Assembly: GCA_902769805.1 (NCBI GenBank)
Contig: CACXQL010000006.1
Location: 42,414-106,413 of the forward strand
Source: an uncultured Prevotellaceae bacterium
Lineage (GTDB): Bacteria; Bacteroidota; Bacteroidia; Bacteroidales; Bacteroidaceae
Reading direction: 5' to 3'
Length of the DNA stretch: 64,000 bases
Both the position numbers and the translations under genes were made by a program. Each line of letters starts with the position of its first letter. Position 1 is the stretch's first letter. Below are positions 49,260 to 57,826 of this stretch, piece after piece. The notes below the pieces were generated by a model that had not been told where the DNA came from, made no database searches, and saw only the letters and a list, made by a program, of their open reading frames with translations.

Positions 49260-51158
49260 ATGATAAGAAGATTATTTATCGTATGCCTGCTTATGGGCGT
49301 GACAATGATGATGAAAGCCGCAAAAGTGACAATTGACCGTATCGACCCCACTGACTGGTATGTGGGAATGAAGAACCCTCAGCTGCAACTGATGGTCTAT
49401 GGCAAGGATATCGCTATGGTTCAGGAAGTAACCACCGACTATCCAGATGCCCGTATTGACAGTGTCGTACACCTTGAATCACCCAACTACCTTCTTATAT
49501 ATATAAACCTGAAGGGGGCGAAGGCTGGTACGATGACCTTAGAGCTAAAAGCCAAAAATCAGAATATAAAAGTCGCCTACCAACTCAAAGAACGGGAAAA
49601 GGCAGGTTCGGAACGGAAAGGATTCACCAATGCGGACGTACTCTATATGCTGATGCCTGACCGTTTCGCACAGGGTGCTCATCATACGGCACAGGTCAAG
49701 GGAATGAACACCTACCAGGAAGACCGTTCACAGCCCTCGCTCCGTCATGGGGGCGACTTGGAGGGAATCCGTGAGCACCTCGGCTATTTCAAGGATCTTG
49801 GCGTGACGGCATTGTGGTTTACGCCTGTCTTGGAAAACAACTCCCCAGACAGTGATAACGGCTTCAGCACCTATCACGGCTATGCCACTACTGATTATTA
49901 TAAGGTAGACCCCCGTTTCGGCAGCAATGACGACTATCGTCAGCTGGCAGATGCCGCCCATGCCCAAGGACTGAAGATGGTGATGGATATGATCTTCAAC
50001 CATTGCGGCTTCGAACACCCATGGGTCACTGACATGCCTTCCAAAGACTGGTTTAACACACATGAATGGTTGAAGGAATCAAAAGGCACCTCCAACCCTA
50101 CAAAGAGCTTCTTGCAGACTTCCTATAAACTGACACCTGTCAAAGACCCATATGCCTCACAGATAGACCTCCATGAGACGGTAGACGGCTGGTTTGTGCC
50201 TACCATGCCCGACCTCAACCAACGTAATCCGCATGTGATGACCTATCTTATCCAGAACTCCATCTGGTGGATAGAGACAGTAGGTATCGACGGCATCCGT
50301 ATGGATACTTATCCTTATGCTGACAAAAAAGGGATGGCACAATGGATGAAAACCCTCGATGAGGAATATCCCAACTTCAACACGGTGGGTGAGACATGGG
50401 TGACAGAGCCTGCCTATACTGCAGCATGGCAAAAAGACAGTAAGCTCTCCGAGGAAAACAGCTACCTGAAGACTGTGATGGACTTCTCGTTCTTCGACAA
50501 GCTCAATCAGGCAAAACATGAGGAGACAGATGCCTGGTGGAATGGACTGAACCGCATCTATAACTCCTTCGTCTACGACTACCTCTACCCCAACCCGTCG
50601 TCAGTGATGGCATTCATCGACAACCACGACACAGACCGTTTCTTAGGCAATGGTTGTGACTCGCTCATGCTCAAACAGGCACTCGCCCTGCTATTGACTG
50701 TCAATCGCATCCCCCAGCTGTATTATGGTACGGAGATCCTGATGAACGGTACAAAGGAAGTGACGGATGGAAACGTACGCAAGGACTTCCCTGGCGGCTT
50801 CCCTGGCGACCAGCATAACGCCTTTACGAAAGAGGGACGCACCAAGGCAGAGCAACAGATGTTCCAATGGACCAGTCGTCTACTGCATTGGCGACAGGGC
50901 AACGAGGTTATTAGCAAAGGCAAGCAGATACAGTTCATCCCCTATGACGGTATCTATGTCATCGCCCGCCAATACAAAGGGCATACAGTACTCACCATCC
51001 TCAACGGTACGACAAAGCCTGCCACCATGCAGGTCAAGCGTTATGCAGAGGTCATCAACAACACCCAACGAGCCAAGGACATCCTGACAGGACGCTATTA
51101 CGACTTGAGTACAAACCTGGAACTCCGTCCACGCCAGTCTCTTGTCTTGGAGTATTAA
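49260..51158 (+). CDS. susA: GH13 neopullulanase / cyclomaltodextrinase (SusA-like)
   Basis: 632 residues; signal peptide (1-20). An N-terminal Ig-like domain of the cyclomaltodextrinase type (VTIDRIDPTDWYVGMKNPQLQLMVYG) precedes the barrel. Catalytic residues are Asp349 (IRMDTYPY), Glu378 (TVGETW) and Asp457 (FIDNHDTDRF). SusA-type enzymes degrade maltodextrins, cyclodextrins and pullulan in the periplasm. Last gene of the operon. Confidence 0.92.
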   Translation: MIRRLFIVCLLMGVTMMMKAAKVTIDRIDPTDWYVGMKNPQLQLMVYGKDIAMVQEVTTDYPDARIDSVVHLESPNYLLIYINLKGAKAGTMTLELKAKNQNIKVAYQLKEREKAGSERKGFTNADVLYMLMPDRFAQGAHHTAQVKGMNTYQEDRSQPSLRHGGDLEGIREHLGYFKDLGVTALWFTPVLENNSPDSDNGFSTYHGYATTDYYKVDPRFGSNDDYRQLADAAHAQGLKMVMDMIFNHCGFEHPWVTDMPSKDWFNTHEWLKESKGTSNPTKSFLQTSYKLTPVKDPYASQIDLHETVDGWFVPTMPDLNQRNPHVMTYLIQNSIWWIETVGIDGIRMDTYPYADKKGMAQWMKTLDEEYPNFNTVGETWVTEPAYTAAWQKDSKLSEENSYLKTVMDFSFFDKLNQAKHEETDAWWNGLNRIYNSFVYDYLYPNPSSVMAFIDNHDTDRFLGNGCDSLMLKQALALLLTVNRIPQLYYGTEILMNGTKEVTDGNVRKDFPGGFPGDQHNAFTKEGRTKAEQQMFQWTSRLLHWRQGNEVISKGKQIQFIPYDGIYVIARQYKGHTVLTILNGTTKPATMQVKRYAEVINNTQRAKDILTGRYYDLSTNLELRPRQSLVLEY

Positions 51159-51179
51159 TATAAGAAAACAGTAAAACAG

Positions 51180-51298
51180 GTCAGCGGCGCACGCCGCTGA
51201 CTTTGGTAGCGACCGCTGTCGATATTAGCAGCGGCCGCTGCTAATAACAGCACCGTGCGCTGCTATACCTGCCGGAACGTTGCTTTCACCCTGAAAGC
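51180..51298. repeat. GC-rich 22-bp-period palindrome array
   Basis: Units start at 51180, 51202, 51224 and 51246, all centred on AGCG..CGCT-like arms. Unit 1 (GTCAGCGGCG-CA-CGCCGCTGAC) and the core of unit 3 (TTAGCAGCGG / CCGCTGCTAA) are perfect palindromes. The phase continues weakly through 51289, and GCTTTCA-CCC-TGAAAGC (51282-51298) closes the array. It fills the convergent junction after the SusA-like gene and may terminate transcription. Between 51299 and 51403 I see nothing else. Confidence 0.85.
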
Positions 51299-51403
51299 GG
51301 CTACCTTTCCCCCTGTAACAATGGCACTTATACCTTATTATAATACTTCTTTCACGAAGAAAGAGCTATCCTATACGACAAAGAGTAAGTACCATACCAA
51401 TAA

Positions 51404-51432
51404 AAAGAGGCTTCCCATACGGAAAGCCTCTT
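51404..51432 (-). terminator. Terminator of the HU gene
   Basis: Read on the minus strand, AAGAGGCTTTCC pairs with GGGAAGCCTCTT, followed by a T-run. It lies 21 bp after the stop codon. Confidence 0.88.
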
Positions 51433-51452
51433 CATTTTTCTTGACATTTTAA

Positions 51453-51728
51453 TTACTTGTTCACAACCTTTGCAAGCTCTGCGCCAGCCTTGAACTTAGC
51501 CACCTTCTTAGCAGCAATCTTAATCTTCTGCTTTGTAGCGGGGTTGATACCCTGACGAGCAGGCTTCTTAGCAACTGAGAATGTACCGAAACCAACGAGC
51601 TGAACCTTGTCACCCTTCTTCAGAGCTGCCTTGATAGCTTCTACTGTGGCATCGAGAGCCTTCTTTGAATCAGCTTTTGTTAACTTTGCAGAAGCTGCAA
51701 TCTTCTCAATTAATTCTGTCTTGTTCAT
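51453..51728 (-). CDS. HU-family DNA-binding protein
   Basis: 91 residues, the usual HU/IHF length: MNKTELIEKIAASAKLTKADSKKALDA helix pair, VQLVGFGTFSV and the arm RQGINPATKQKIKIAAKKVAKFKAGAEL. It is a nucleoid protein that bends DNA and could also assist site-specific inversion, although no link to the recombinase is shown. Monocistronic with its own promoter and terminator. Confidence 0.95.
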   Translation of the reverse strand: MNKTELIEKIAASAKLTKADSKKALDATVEAIKAALKKGDKVQLVGFGTFSVAKKPARQGINPATKQKIKIAAKKVAKFKAGAELAKVVNK

Positions 51729-51781
51729 AATTGTTGTTTTTTAAATATTAATAGTTTAAGTAGGGTTTGTAAATTCCATCG

Positions 51782-51812
51782 CAAATATAGGATAAACTAT
51801 TTAAAAAACAAA
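51782..51812 (-). promoter_or_regulatory. HU promoter
   Basis: Minus-strand TTTG (51812-51809), 19 nt, TATATTTG (51789-51782), 53 bp upstream of the ATG. Confidence 0.8.
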
Positions 51813-51894
51813 CAAAATTTGAAAAAAAGTGAGTTTTTTTATGAAAAAAAGTGCTTATACCCCCTTTTTTGTGCCTAAAAAGAGATATTTTTCG

Positions 51895-51902
51895 TAATTT
51901 TG
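51895..51902 (+). promoter_or_regulatory. Probable -7 box of the rhomboid gene
   Basis: TAATTTTG followed by CGCAC; a TTTG at 51868-51871 is 23 nt upstream, slightly too far for the usual spacing. Confidence 0.5.
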
Positions 51903-51955
51903 CGCACAGTAAACAATTTTGTAAAGATTAAACACTCAATGGAAAAAGTAGCAAA

Positions 51956-52879
51956 ATGAACAACATACCTACCATGACCAAGAATCTGCTCATCGTCAAT
52001 TTCCTGGCGTTTGTGGCTACATGGGTCTTAGAATTACGAGGTATTGACATCACCTCTCTCTTAGGACTCCATTTCTTCTTGGCGAAAGACTTCCATATCT
52101 ATCAGTTCGTGACCTACATGTTCCTGCATGGCGGTTTCACCCATATCTTCTTCAATATGTTTGCCCTCTGGATGTTCGGAGCGGTGGTGGAGCGAGTCTG
52201 GGGCCCGAAGAAATTCCTTTTTTATTACATTTCGTGCGGTATCGGCGCTGGAATGATTCAGGAACTTGCCCAGTATCTCAACTATATGGCGGAAGGTTTG
52301 GCATCCTATGAGCAGGTGAACCTTGGAGGACAGGTGATGGCAACGGCAGACTATCTCAATCTCTGGACGACCATCGGAGCCTCGGGTGCCGTCTATGCCA
52401 TCTTGCTTGCCTTTGGTATGATCTTCCCCAACGAGCGCTTGTTTATCATTCCCTTCCCCTTCCCCATCAAGGCGAAGTGGCTGGTCATCGGATATATCGC
52501 CATCGAACTGTTCTCTGCACTCAGCGGACCTGGTGACGGGGTAGCCCATACGGCACACTTGGGCGGTATGCTCTTCGGCTTCATCATGATACGCTACTGG
52601 AAGAAGCACCCCGAGTCCAGCAACCGTTTCGGGCGCAATCGTGGGCAGGAGTTCTTCGACAACATGAAACGCCATTTCGACGAGAGACAACAGCGCAGCA
52701 ACAACCGTCGCCGCTGGGTGGACGAGCCGGAGGAGCCGACGTATGAAGAGCCGAAGAAGCCCAAGCGTGAGAACCAGGAGGAGATTGACGCTATCCTTGA
52801 CAAGATACGCAAGAGCGGCTACGACAGCCTTACCAAGGAAGAGAAGAAGAAGTTGTTTGACCAAAGCAAAGAGTCTTGA
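51956..52879 (+). CDS. Rhomboid-family intramembrane serine protease
   Basis: 307 residues. Six membrane segments, with HGGFTHIFFNMFALWMFG, the active-site GASGAVYAILLAFG (Ser) and HTAHLGGMLFGF (His). The C-terminal 90 residues are cytosolic, charged and rich in Glu/Lys/Pro (EEPTYEEPKKPKRENQEEID). It cleaves membrane-embedded substrates; targets unknown. Its stop codon overlaps the start of the next gene. Confidence 0.93.
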   Translation: MNNIPTMTKNLLIVNFLAFVATWVLELRGIDITSLLGLHFFLAKDFHIYQFVTYMFLHGGFTHIFFNMFALWMFGAVVERVWGPKKFLFYYISCGIGAGMIQELAQYLNYMAEGLASYEQVNLGGQVMATADYLNLWTTIGASGAVYAILLAFGMIFPNERLFIIPFPFPIKAKWLVIGYIAIELFSALSGPGDGVAHTAHLGGMLFGFIMIRYWKKHPESSNRFGRNRGQEFFDNMKRHFDERQQRSNNRRRWVDEPEEPTYEEPKKPKRENQEEIDAILDKIRKSGYDSLTKEEKKKLFDQSKES

Positions 52880-53967
52880 TTAAGCAATTCAAGAAATTCA
52901 CGACTAAGATGGTTGCTGGGGCGAATATCGCCACTATCATCCTGATGATCCTTGTCGGCTATTCCGACAGGTTGAATCCTGCTGACCATCCGATTCTGTC
53001 ATGTGTAGGGATGACCTTCCCTTTCTTTCTGCTTGCCAACATCTTCTTCCTGTTTTTCTGGCTCGTCTTCAAAATCAGGATGGTCTGGATTCCCCTCTTA
53101 GGCTATCTCCTCGCGTATGTACCTATTAGTATATACTTGCCTTTGAATCTCCGAACATCCAAAGTGCCTGAAGATGCTATCAAGGTCGTCAGCTACAACG
53201 TGTGTGCCTATGGCGGCAACTTCAAGTATGAGCAAGGCTTCGAGAAAGTCAGGGACTGGCTCTTTGAGGAGGATCCTGACATCGTCTGTTTACAGGAAGA
53301 TGTGGACACATGGCGACGCTATTGTTTCATTCACTACAAAAAGAAATATGCCTATAACGACACTGTCCTTTTCAACGAGGAGTTCATGAACGGAATGGGT
53401 ATCCACACCCGTTTCCCCATTATCCGACGAGAGCGTATTCCTTACCGTTCCCTCTATAACGGCAGCGTGGCATGGTATCTGAACATCAACGGAGATACGG
53501 TATTGGTCATCAACAACCACTTCGAGGCTACCCACATCAATAAAAAGGCGCGTCATACCTATCAGGAGATCCTGAAAGGGGATATCAAAGGGGCTGCCGC
53601 CCGTTCGGAATCCCAAAAACTGCTGGTCACCCTTGCAGAATCGGCAGCCAAGCGCGCCCCTCAGGTTCAAGCTGTCCGCCGCTATATTGAGGAACACTCC
53701 CAATACCCGATCATCCTCTGTGGCGACTTCAACGACAACCCCATTTCTTTCTCCAGACATGAGATGGCAGAAGTACTGAACGACTGCTTCAAGAGCACTG
53801 GAAGAGGACTCGGTTTGTCATATAAACAGAAAGGCTTCTACTTCCGTATCGACCATATTTTCTGCTCTGATGACATCAAGCCTTACAACTGTTACGTAAA
53901 CCATAAAATGGATGCCAGCGACCATTATCCGATGATATGTTGGTTAAAAATAGGTGGAAAAGACTGA
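52876..53967 (+). CDS. Membrane-anchored endonuclease/exonuclease/phosphatase-family protein
   Basis: 363 residues from a TTG that overlaps the rhomboid stop by 4 bp; ATG at 52909 (MVAGAN) is an alternative start. Three hydrophobic segments (about residues 15-30, 38-62, 68-90) precede an EEP domain with KVVSYNVCAYGG, CLQED, NNHFEA, LCGDFND and ASDHYP, which hold the metal and catalytic residues of the DNase I-like fold. The substrate could be nucleic acid or a phospholipid. Translationally coupled to the rhomboid gene. Confidence 0.88.
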   Translation: MIKQFKKFTTKMVAGANIATIILMILVGYSDRLNPADHPILSCVGMTFPFFLLANIFFLFFWLVFKIRMVWIPLLGYLLAYVPISIYLPLNLRTSKVPEDAIKVVSYNVCAYGGNFKYEQGFEKVRDWLFEEDPDIVCLQEDVDTWRRYCFIHYKKKYAYNDTVLFNEEFMNGMGIHTRFPIIRRERIPYRSLYNGSVAWYLNINGDTVLVINNHFEATHINKKARHTYQEILKGDIKGAAARSESQKLLVTLAESAAKRAPQVQAVRRYIEEHSQYPIILCGDFNDNPISFSRHEMAEVLNDCFKSTGRGLGLSYKQKGFYFRIDHIFCSDDIKPYNCYVNHKMDASDHYPMICWLKIGGKD

Positions 53968-54016
53968 AAAAAGCACGAATTTTCCCTATAAATTTCGGTA
54001 AGTGGAGAAAAATACG

Positions 54017-54024
54017 TATATTTG
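54017..54024 (+). promoter_or_regulatory. -7 box of secDF
   Basis: TATATTTG followed by CAGGC, 47 bp before the ATG. At -33 there is TTTC with 20-nt spacing. Confidence 0.65.
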
Positions 54025-54071
54025 CAGGCTAAAATAGCGGAATCATAAATTAAAGTAATATAACAAACAAA

Positions 54072-57000
54072 ATGCAAAACAAAGGAATTGTAAAATTTAT
54101 TGCAGTAGTTCTGATACTTGTCTGCTGCTTCTACCTTTCCTTCTCGTTCGTGACTCGCTACCATGAGAACAAGGCAGCAGCCATGACAAAGGAGGCTGGT
54201 GAGGAGTATCTCGACTCTATCATGAACGAGAAAGTGTACTGCGGAATCTACTCCTTCAAGCAGTGCCGTGAGATGGAGATCGGTCTCGGTCTGGACTTGA
54301 AGGGTGGTATGAACGTGATTCTTGAGGTATCTGTTCCCGATGTTGTCGACGTACTTGCCGACCATAAGAACGATGCAGCCTACAAGAAGTCCATGGAAGA
54401 GGCTAAGAAAGAAGAGGAGACCAGTCAGAACGACTTCATCTCCCTGTTCATCAAGTACTGGAAGCAGAACAGCAACGGTCGTCCTCTGGCTGCCGTCTTC
54501 GCTACCCAGCAGATGAAGGGTAAGGTCAGCACCAACAGCACGGACGCTGAAGTAGAGCGTGCCCTGCGTGATGAGGTGCAGTCTGCCGTTGATAACTCCT
54601 TCAACGTTGTCCGCAACCGTATCGATAAGTTCGGTGTCGTTCAGCCTAACATCCAGAAGCTGGAAGGTCAGAGCGGCCGTATCATGGTGGAGATGCCTGG
54701 TATCAAAGAGCCCGAGCGTGTCCGTAAACTGTTGCAGGGTTCCGCTAACCTGGAGTTCTGGGAGACCTATAACTCTCAGGAGATTGCTCCGCTGCTTGCC
54801 CAGTTGAATCAGAAATATGCTGCCACTGGCGGTGACGCCACTGTAGGCAGCGACACCATCGCTACAGATACAACAGCTGTTGCCGAGGCTGCCGCTGACA
54901 CCACGAAGGCTGCTGCCAGCGACCTCGCTGCCAAGCTTGCCAAGAAGAACGACAAGACTGTCGATACAAAGGCTAAGGCAGAGGCGCTGAAGCAGAACCC
55001 GTTGTTTGCTGTCTTCCAGCCACAGTCTCAGGGTCTTGCCATCGTAGGTTATGCCAATGCCCGTGATACCGCTGATGTCAACAAGGTCATCTATTCCGAT
55101 GTTGCCCGTCAGATCCTCCCTGCTGAGTGTAAGCTCCGCTGGGGTGCCAAGGCAGAGGACTTCGGAGGTGAGAACACCAAGGGTGACATCTTCGCCCTGT
55201 ATGCACTGAAGATCACCGAGCCTAACGGACGCGCTCCATTAGAGGGTGACGTGATTACCAATGCCAAGGACGAGTTCGACCAGATGGGTCATCCCTCTGT
55301 ATCGATGCAGATGAACTCCGACGGTGCACGCCGCTGGAGTCAGATCACGAAGCAGAACATCGGTCGCGGCGTGGCTATCGTCCTCGACGATGCTGTATAC
55401 AGTGCTCCCCGTATCCTCACTCAGATTGACGGAGGTAACTCTTCTATCACTGGTAACTTCACCATCGAGGATACCAAGGACCTTGCCAACACACTGAACT
55501 CTGGTAAGATGCCGGCTCCTACCCGCATCGTACAGGAGGAGGTCGTCGGTCCTTCACTCGGTGCACAGTCCATCAAACAGGGTGTCATCTCGTTCATCGT
55601 TGCCTTCGTGCTGCTGATGATCTACATGGTGATGCTGTACGGCTTCATCCCCGGTATGCTTGCCAACTGCGCCCTGCTGTTCAACCTCTTCTTCACCCTC
55701 GGTATCCTGACCTCCTTCCAGGCAGCGCTGACGATGCCAGGTATTGCCGGTATCGTGCTGACCCTCGGTACCGCTGTTGATGCCAACGTGCTTATCTACG
55801 AGCGTACCAAGGAAGAGCTGCGTAAGGGACACAGTGTGAAGGAAGCCCTGAACCTCGGTTACTCCAATGCGTTCAGCGCCATCTTCGACTCTAACTTCAC
55901 GTCACTGATTACCGGTATCATCCTGTACGTCTTCGGTACAGGTCCTATCCGTGGTTTCGCAACCACTTTGATGATCGGTATCTGCGTATCCTTCTTCACC
56001 GCCGTCTTCATGACCCGTCTGGTCTACGATGCCAAGATGAAGAAAGACAAGTGGCAGAACCTCACCTTCTCGACTGTCTACAGCCGTAACATGATGCAGA
56101 ACACGAAGTTCAACTTCATGGGTATGTATAAGAAGTCATTCACCATCTGGGGCGTTGCCGCCATCCTGTTCATCGTCAGCTTCGCTGTCCGTGGACTCAG
56201 CCAGAGCATCGACTTCACCGGAGGACGTAACTACGTGGTGACCCTCGACAAGGCAGTGCCCGTCGAGCAAGTCCGTGTAGCCCTTGGCGGAGCCTTCGTC
56301 AACACCATTGGCGAGAATGCCGGCAAGGATGCTAACACCAGCGTCATCGCCCTCGGTACCGACGGCAAGACCGTCCGTATCTCCACCAACTGGGATATCG
56401 AGTCCAACAACCCGCAGGTCGACGACAAGGCAGAAACGATCCTTTATAACACACTGAAGAAAGCTGGTTTCGTCAACCAGGCAAGTGTGGATGCCTTCAA
56501 GAACCCTGATGTCCGTGAGGGTGGTTCCATCATCAGTTCGTCGAAGGTAGGACCTTCTGTCGCCAAAGACATCACCTACGGTGCTATCATCAGCGTTATC
56601 ATCGCCCTGATTGCCATCTTCCTGTACATCCTGCTGCGCTTCCGCAACGTCGCCTACTCCGTAGGTTCTATCGTTGCCCTCGCCCTCGATGCATTGATTG
56701 TCATTGGCTTCTACAGCGTACTGTGGGGATGGGTACCCATGTCACTCGAGATTGACCAGACCTTCATCGGTGCTATCCTGACCGTTATCGGTTACTCTAT
56801 CAACGATAAGGTGGTGGTCTTCGACCGTGTCCGTGAGAACTTCAACCTGTATGCTAAGCGTGACCGTCAGAGCCTGTTCAACGGTTCTTTGAACCAGACC
56901 CTGGCACGTACCATCAACACCTCCGTGACCACGCTGATCGTGCTGCTGTGTATCTTCATCCTCGGTGGTGACAGCATCCGCAGCTTCTCATTCGCCATGA

Positions 57001-57110
57001 TCCTCGGTGTTATCTTCGGTACCCTCTCGTCTATTTTCATCGCTGCTCCTACAGCCTTCCTCGTAATGGGTAAGACTATTCGTGAGAACGAGGTGGAAGA
57101 AATCAAGTAA
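54072..57110 (+). CDS. secDF: Protein translocase subunit SecDF (natural fusion)
   Basis: 1012 residues: SecD part (1-650) with GLGLDLKGGMNVILEV, the P1 base domain with a Bacteroidota-type insert rich in Ala/Thr/Asp (about 250-320), NDGARRW-like SDGARRW, and a six-helix block with GTAVDANVLIYERTKEEL. The SecF part (680-1010) has SIDFTGGRNYVV, GPSVAKDITYGA and GYSINDKVVVFDRVREN. It uses the proton gradient to pull proteins out of the SecYEG channel, a function needed for the many secreted enzymes of this window. Monocistronic. Confidence 0.97.
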   Translation: MQNKGIVKFIAVVLILVCCFYLSFSFVTRYHENKAAAMTKEAGEEYLDSIMNEKVYCGIYSFKQCREMEIGLGLDLKGGMNVILEVSVPDVVDVLADHKNDAAYKKSMEEAKKEEETSQNDFISLFIKYWKQNSNGRPLAAVFATQQMKGKVSTNSTDAEVERALRDEVQSAVDNSFNVVRNRIDKFGVVQPNIQKLEGQSGRIMVEMPGIKEPERVRKLLQGSANLEFWETYNSQEIAPLLAQLNQKYAATGGDATVGSDTIATDTTAVAEAAADTTKAAASDLAAKLAKKNDKTVDTKAKAEALKQNPLFAVFQPQSQGLAIVGYANARDTADVNKVIYSDVARQILPAECKLRWGAKAEDFGGENTKGDIFALYALKITEPNGRAPLEGDVITNAKDEFDQMGHPSVSMQMNSDGARRWSQITKQNIGRGVAIVLDDAVYSAPRILTQIDGGNSSITGNFTIEDTKDLANTLNSGKMPAPTRIVQEEVVGPSLGAQSIKQGVISFIVAFVLLMIYMVMLYGFIPGMLANCALLFNLFFTLGILTSFQAALTMPGIAGIVLTLGTAVDANVLIYERTKEELRKGHSVKEALNLGYSNAFSAIFDSNFTSLITGIILYVFGTGPIRGFATTLMIGICVSFFTAVFMTRLVYDAKMKKDKWQNLTFSTVYSRNMMQNTKFNFMGMYKKSFTIWGVAAILFIVSFAVRGLSQSIDFTGGRNYVVTLDKAVPVEQVRVALGGAFVNTIGENAGKDANTSVIALGTDGKTVRISTNWDIESNNPQVDDKAETILYNTLKKAGFVNQASVDAFKNPDVREGGSIISSSKVGPSVAKDITYGAIISVIIALIAIFLYILLRFRNVAYSVGSIVALALDALIVIGFYSVLWGWVPMSLEIDQTFIGAILTVIGYSINDKVVVFDRVRENFNLYAKRDRQSLFNGSLNQTLARTINTSVTTLIVLLCIFILGGDSIRSFSFAMILGVIFGTLSSIFIAAPTAFLVMGKTIRENEVEEIK

Positions 57111-57132
57111 GGATTACACCTTATTATATATA

Positions 57133-57173
57133 ATAGCAGCCCACTCCGAAAAGAAGTGGGCTGCTATTTTTTT
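57133..57173 (+). terminator. Terminator of secDF
   Basis: Perfect 13-bp stem ATAGCAGCCCACT / AGTGGGCTGCTAT followed by a run of T. Confidence 0.92.
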
Positions 57174-57190
57174 GGATCGCCTAAGTTCTC

Positions 57191-57655
57191 TTAGTTAAAA
57201 TAATAGAGGAAGGCTGCGATACCTTCGAGGGCAGGTTTGCGCTGTCCTTCTATCTCTATCTTGAACTTAATCTCTGCCTTGCAGATGCCGCGCAGGTTCT
57301 GGATAGCATGGAGCTGAGTAACCAGGCGGACACGGCTGCCTGTGATGACAGGTTGTCCGAAGCGCATGTCATTCATCCCGTAGTTCACCAGCATCTTGAT
57401 ATTATGCACTTCGATGATCTGATCCCACATATAAGGCAGCAGACTCAGTGTCAGATAACCGTGAGCTATCGTGCTCTTATAAGGACTCTCCTCCTTAGCA
57501 CGTGCCACGTCCACATGAATCCACTGATGATCTAAGGTAGCATCCGCAAACAGATTGATACGGTCCTGATCGACCTGGAGCCATTCAGAGGCTCCCAACT
57601 CTTCACCCAGATGGGCGGCAAACTCGTCGTACGAGTTAATGACTAATTTTCCCAT
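57191..57655 (-). CDS. MaoC-like (R)-specific enoyl-CoA hydratase family protein
   Basis: 154 residues of single hot-dog fold. The motif DQDRINLFADATLDHQWIHVD holds the Asp and His expected for catalysis, followed by STIAHGYLTLSLLP, the usual MaoC signature. It would hydrate or dehydrate an acyl-CoA; substrate unknown. Monocistronic, converging on secDF. Confidence 0.92.
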   Translation of the reverse strand: MGKLVINSYDEFAAHLGEELGASEWLQVDQDRINLFADATLDHQWIHVDVARAKEESPYKSTIAHGYLTLSLLPYMWDQIIEVHNIKMLVNYGMNDMRFGQPVITGSRVRLVTQLHAIQNLRGICKAEIKFKIEIEGQRKPALEGIAAFLYYFN

Positions 57656-57674
57656 AATCTTTTAATTGTTTTTG

Positions 57675-57682
57675 CAAAGGTA
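57675..57682 (-). promoter_or_regulatory. -7 box of the MaoC-like gene
   Basis: Minus-strand TACCTTTG, 19 bp upstream of the ATG. Several CAATT copies (57691-57720) lie where the -33 box should be. Confidence 0.65.
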
Positions 57683-57727
57683 CGAATAATTTTCAATTTT
57701 CAATTCTCAATTCTCAATTATATTTAT

Positions 57728-57735
57728 TACTTTTG
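57728..57735 (+). promoter_or_regulatory. -7 box of the tRNA-Arg / GNAT unit
   Basis: TACTTTTG, 16 bp before the tRNA 5' end. No clear -33 box and no other promoter before the GNAT-like gene. Confidence 0.6.
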
Positions 57736-57751
57736 CACTCACTAAGACGAT

Positions 57752-57823
57752 GCCCTGATAGTTAAATGGATATAACAAGGCTCTCCTAAAGCTTAGTTCC
57801 GAGTTCGATTCTCGGTCGGGGTA
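57752..57823 (+). tRNA. tRNA-Arg(CCU)
   Basis: 72 nt fold into a full cloverleaf: acceptor GCCCTGA/TCGGGGT (two G-U pairs), D-stem GTTA/TAAC, anticodon stem AGGCT/AGCTT with loop CTCCTAA (anticodon CCT at 57785-57787, reads AGG), T-arm CCGAG-TTCGATT-CTCGG, discriminator A. The 3' CCA is not encoded. The next gene's ATG begins 3 nt after the tRNA end. Confidence 0.93.
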
Positions 57824-57826
57824 CAT

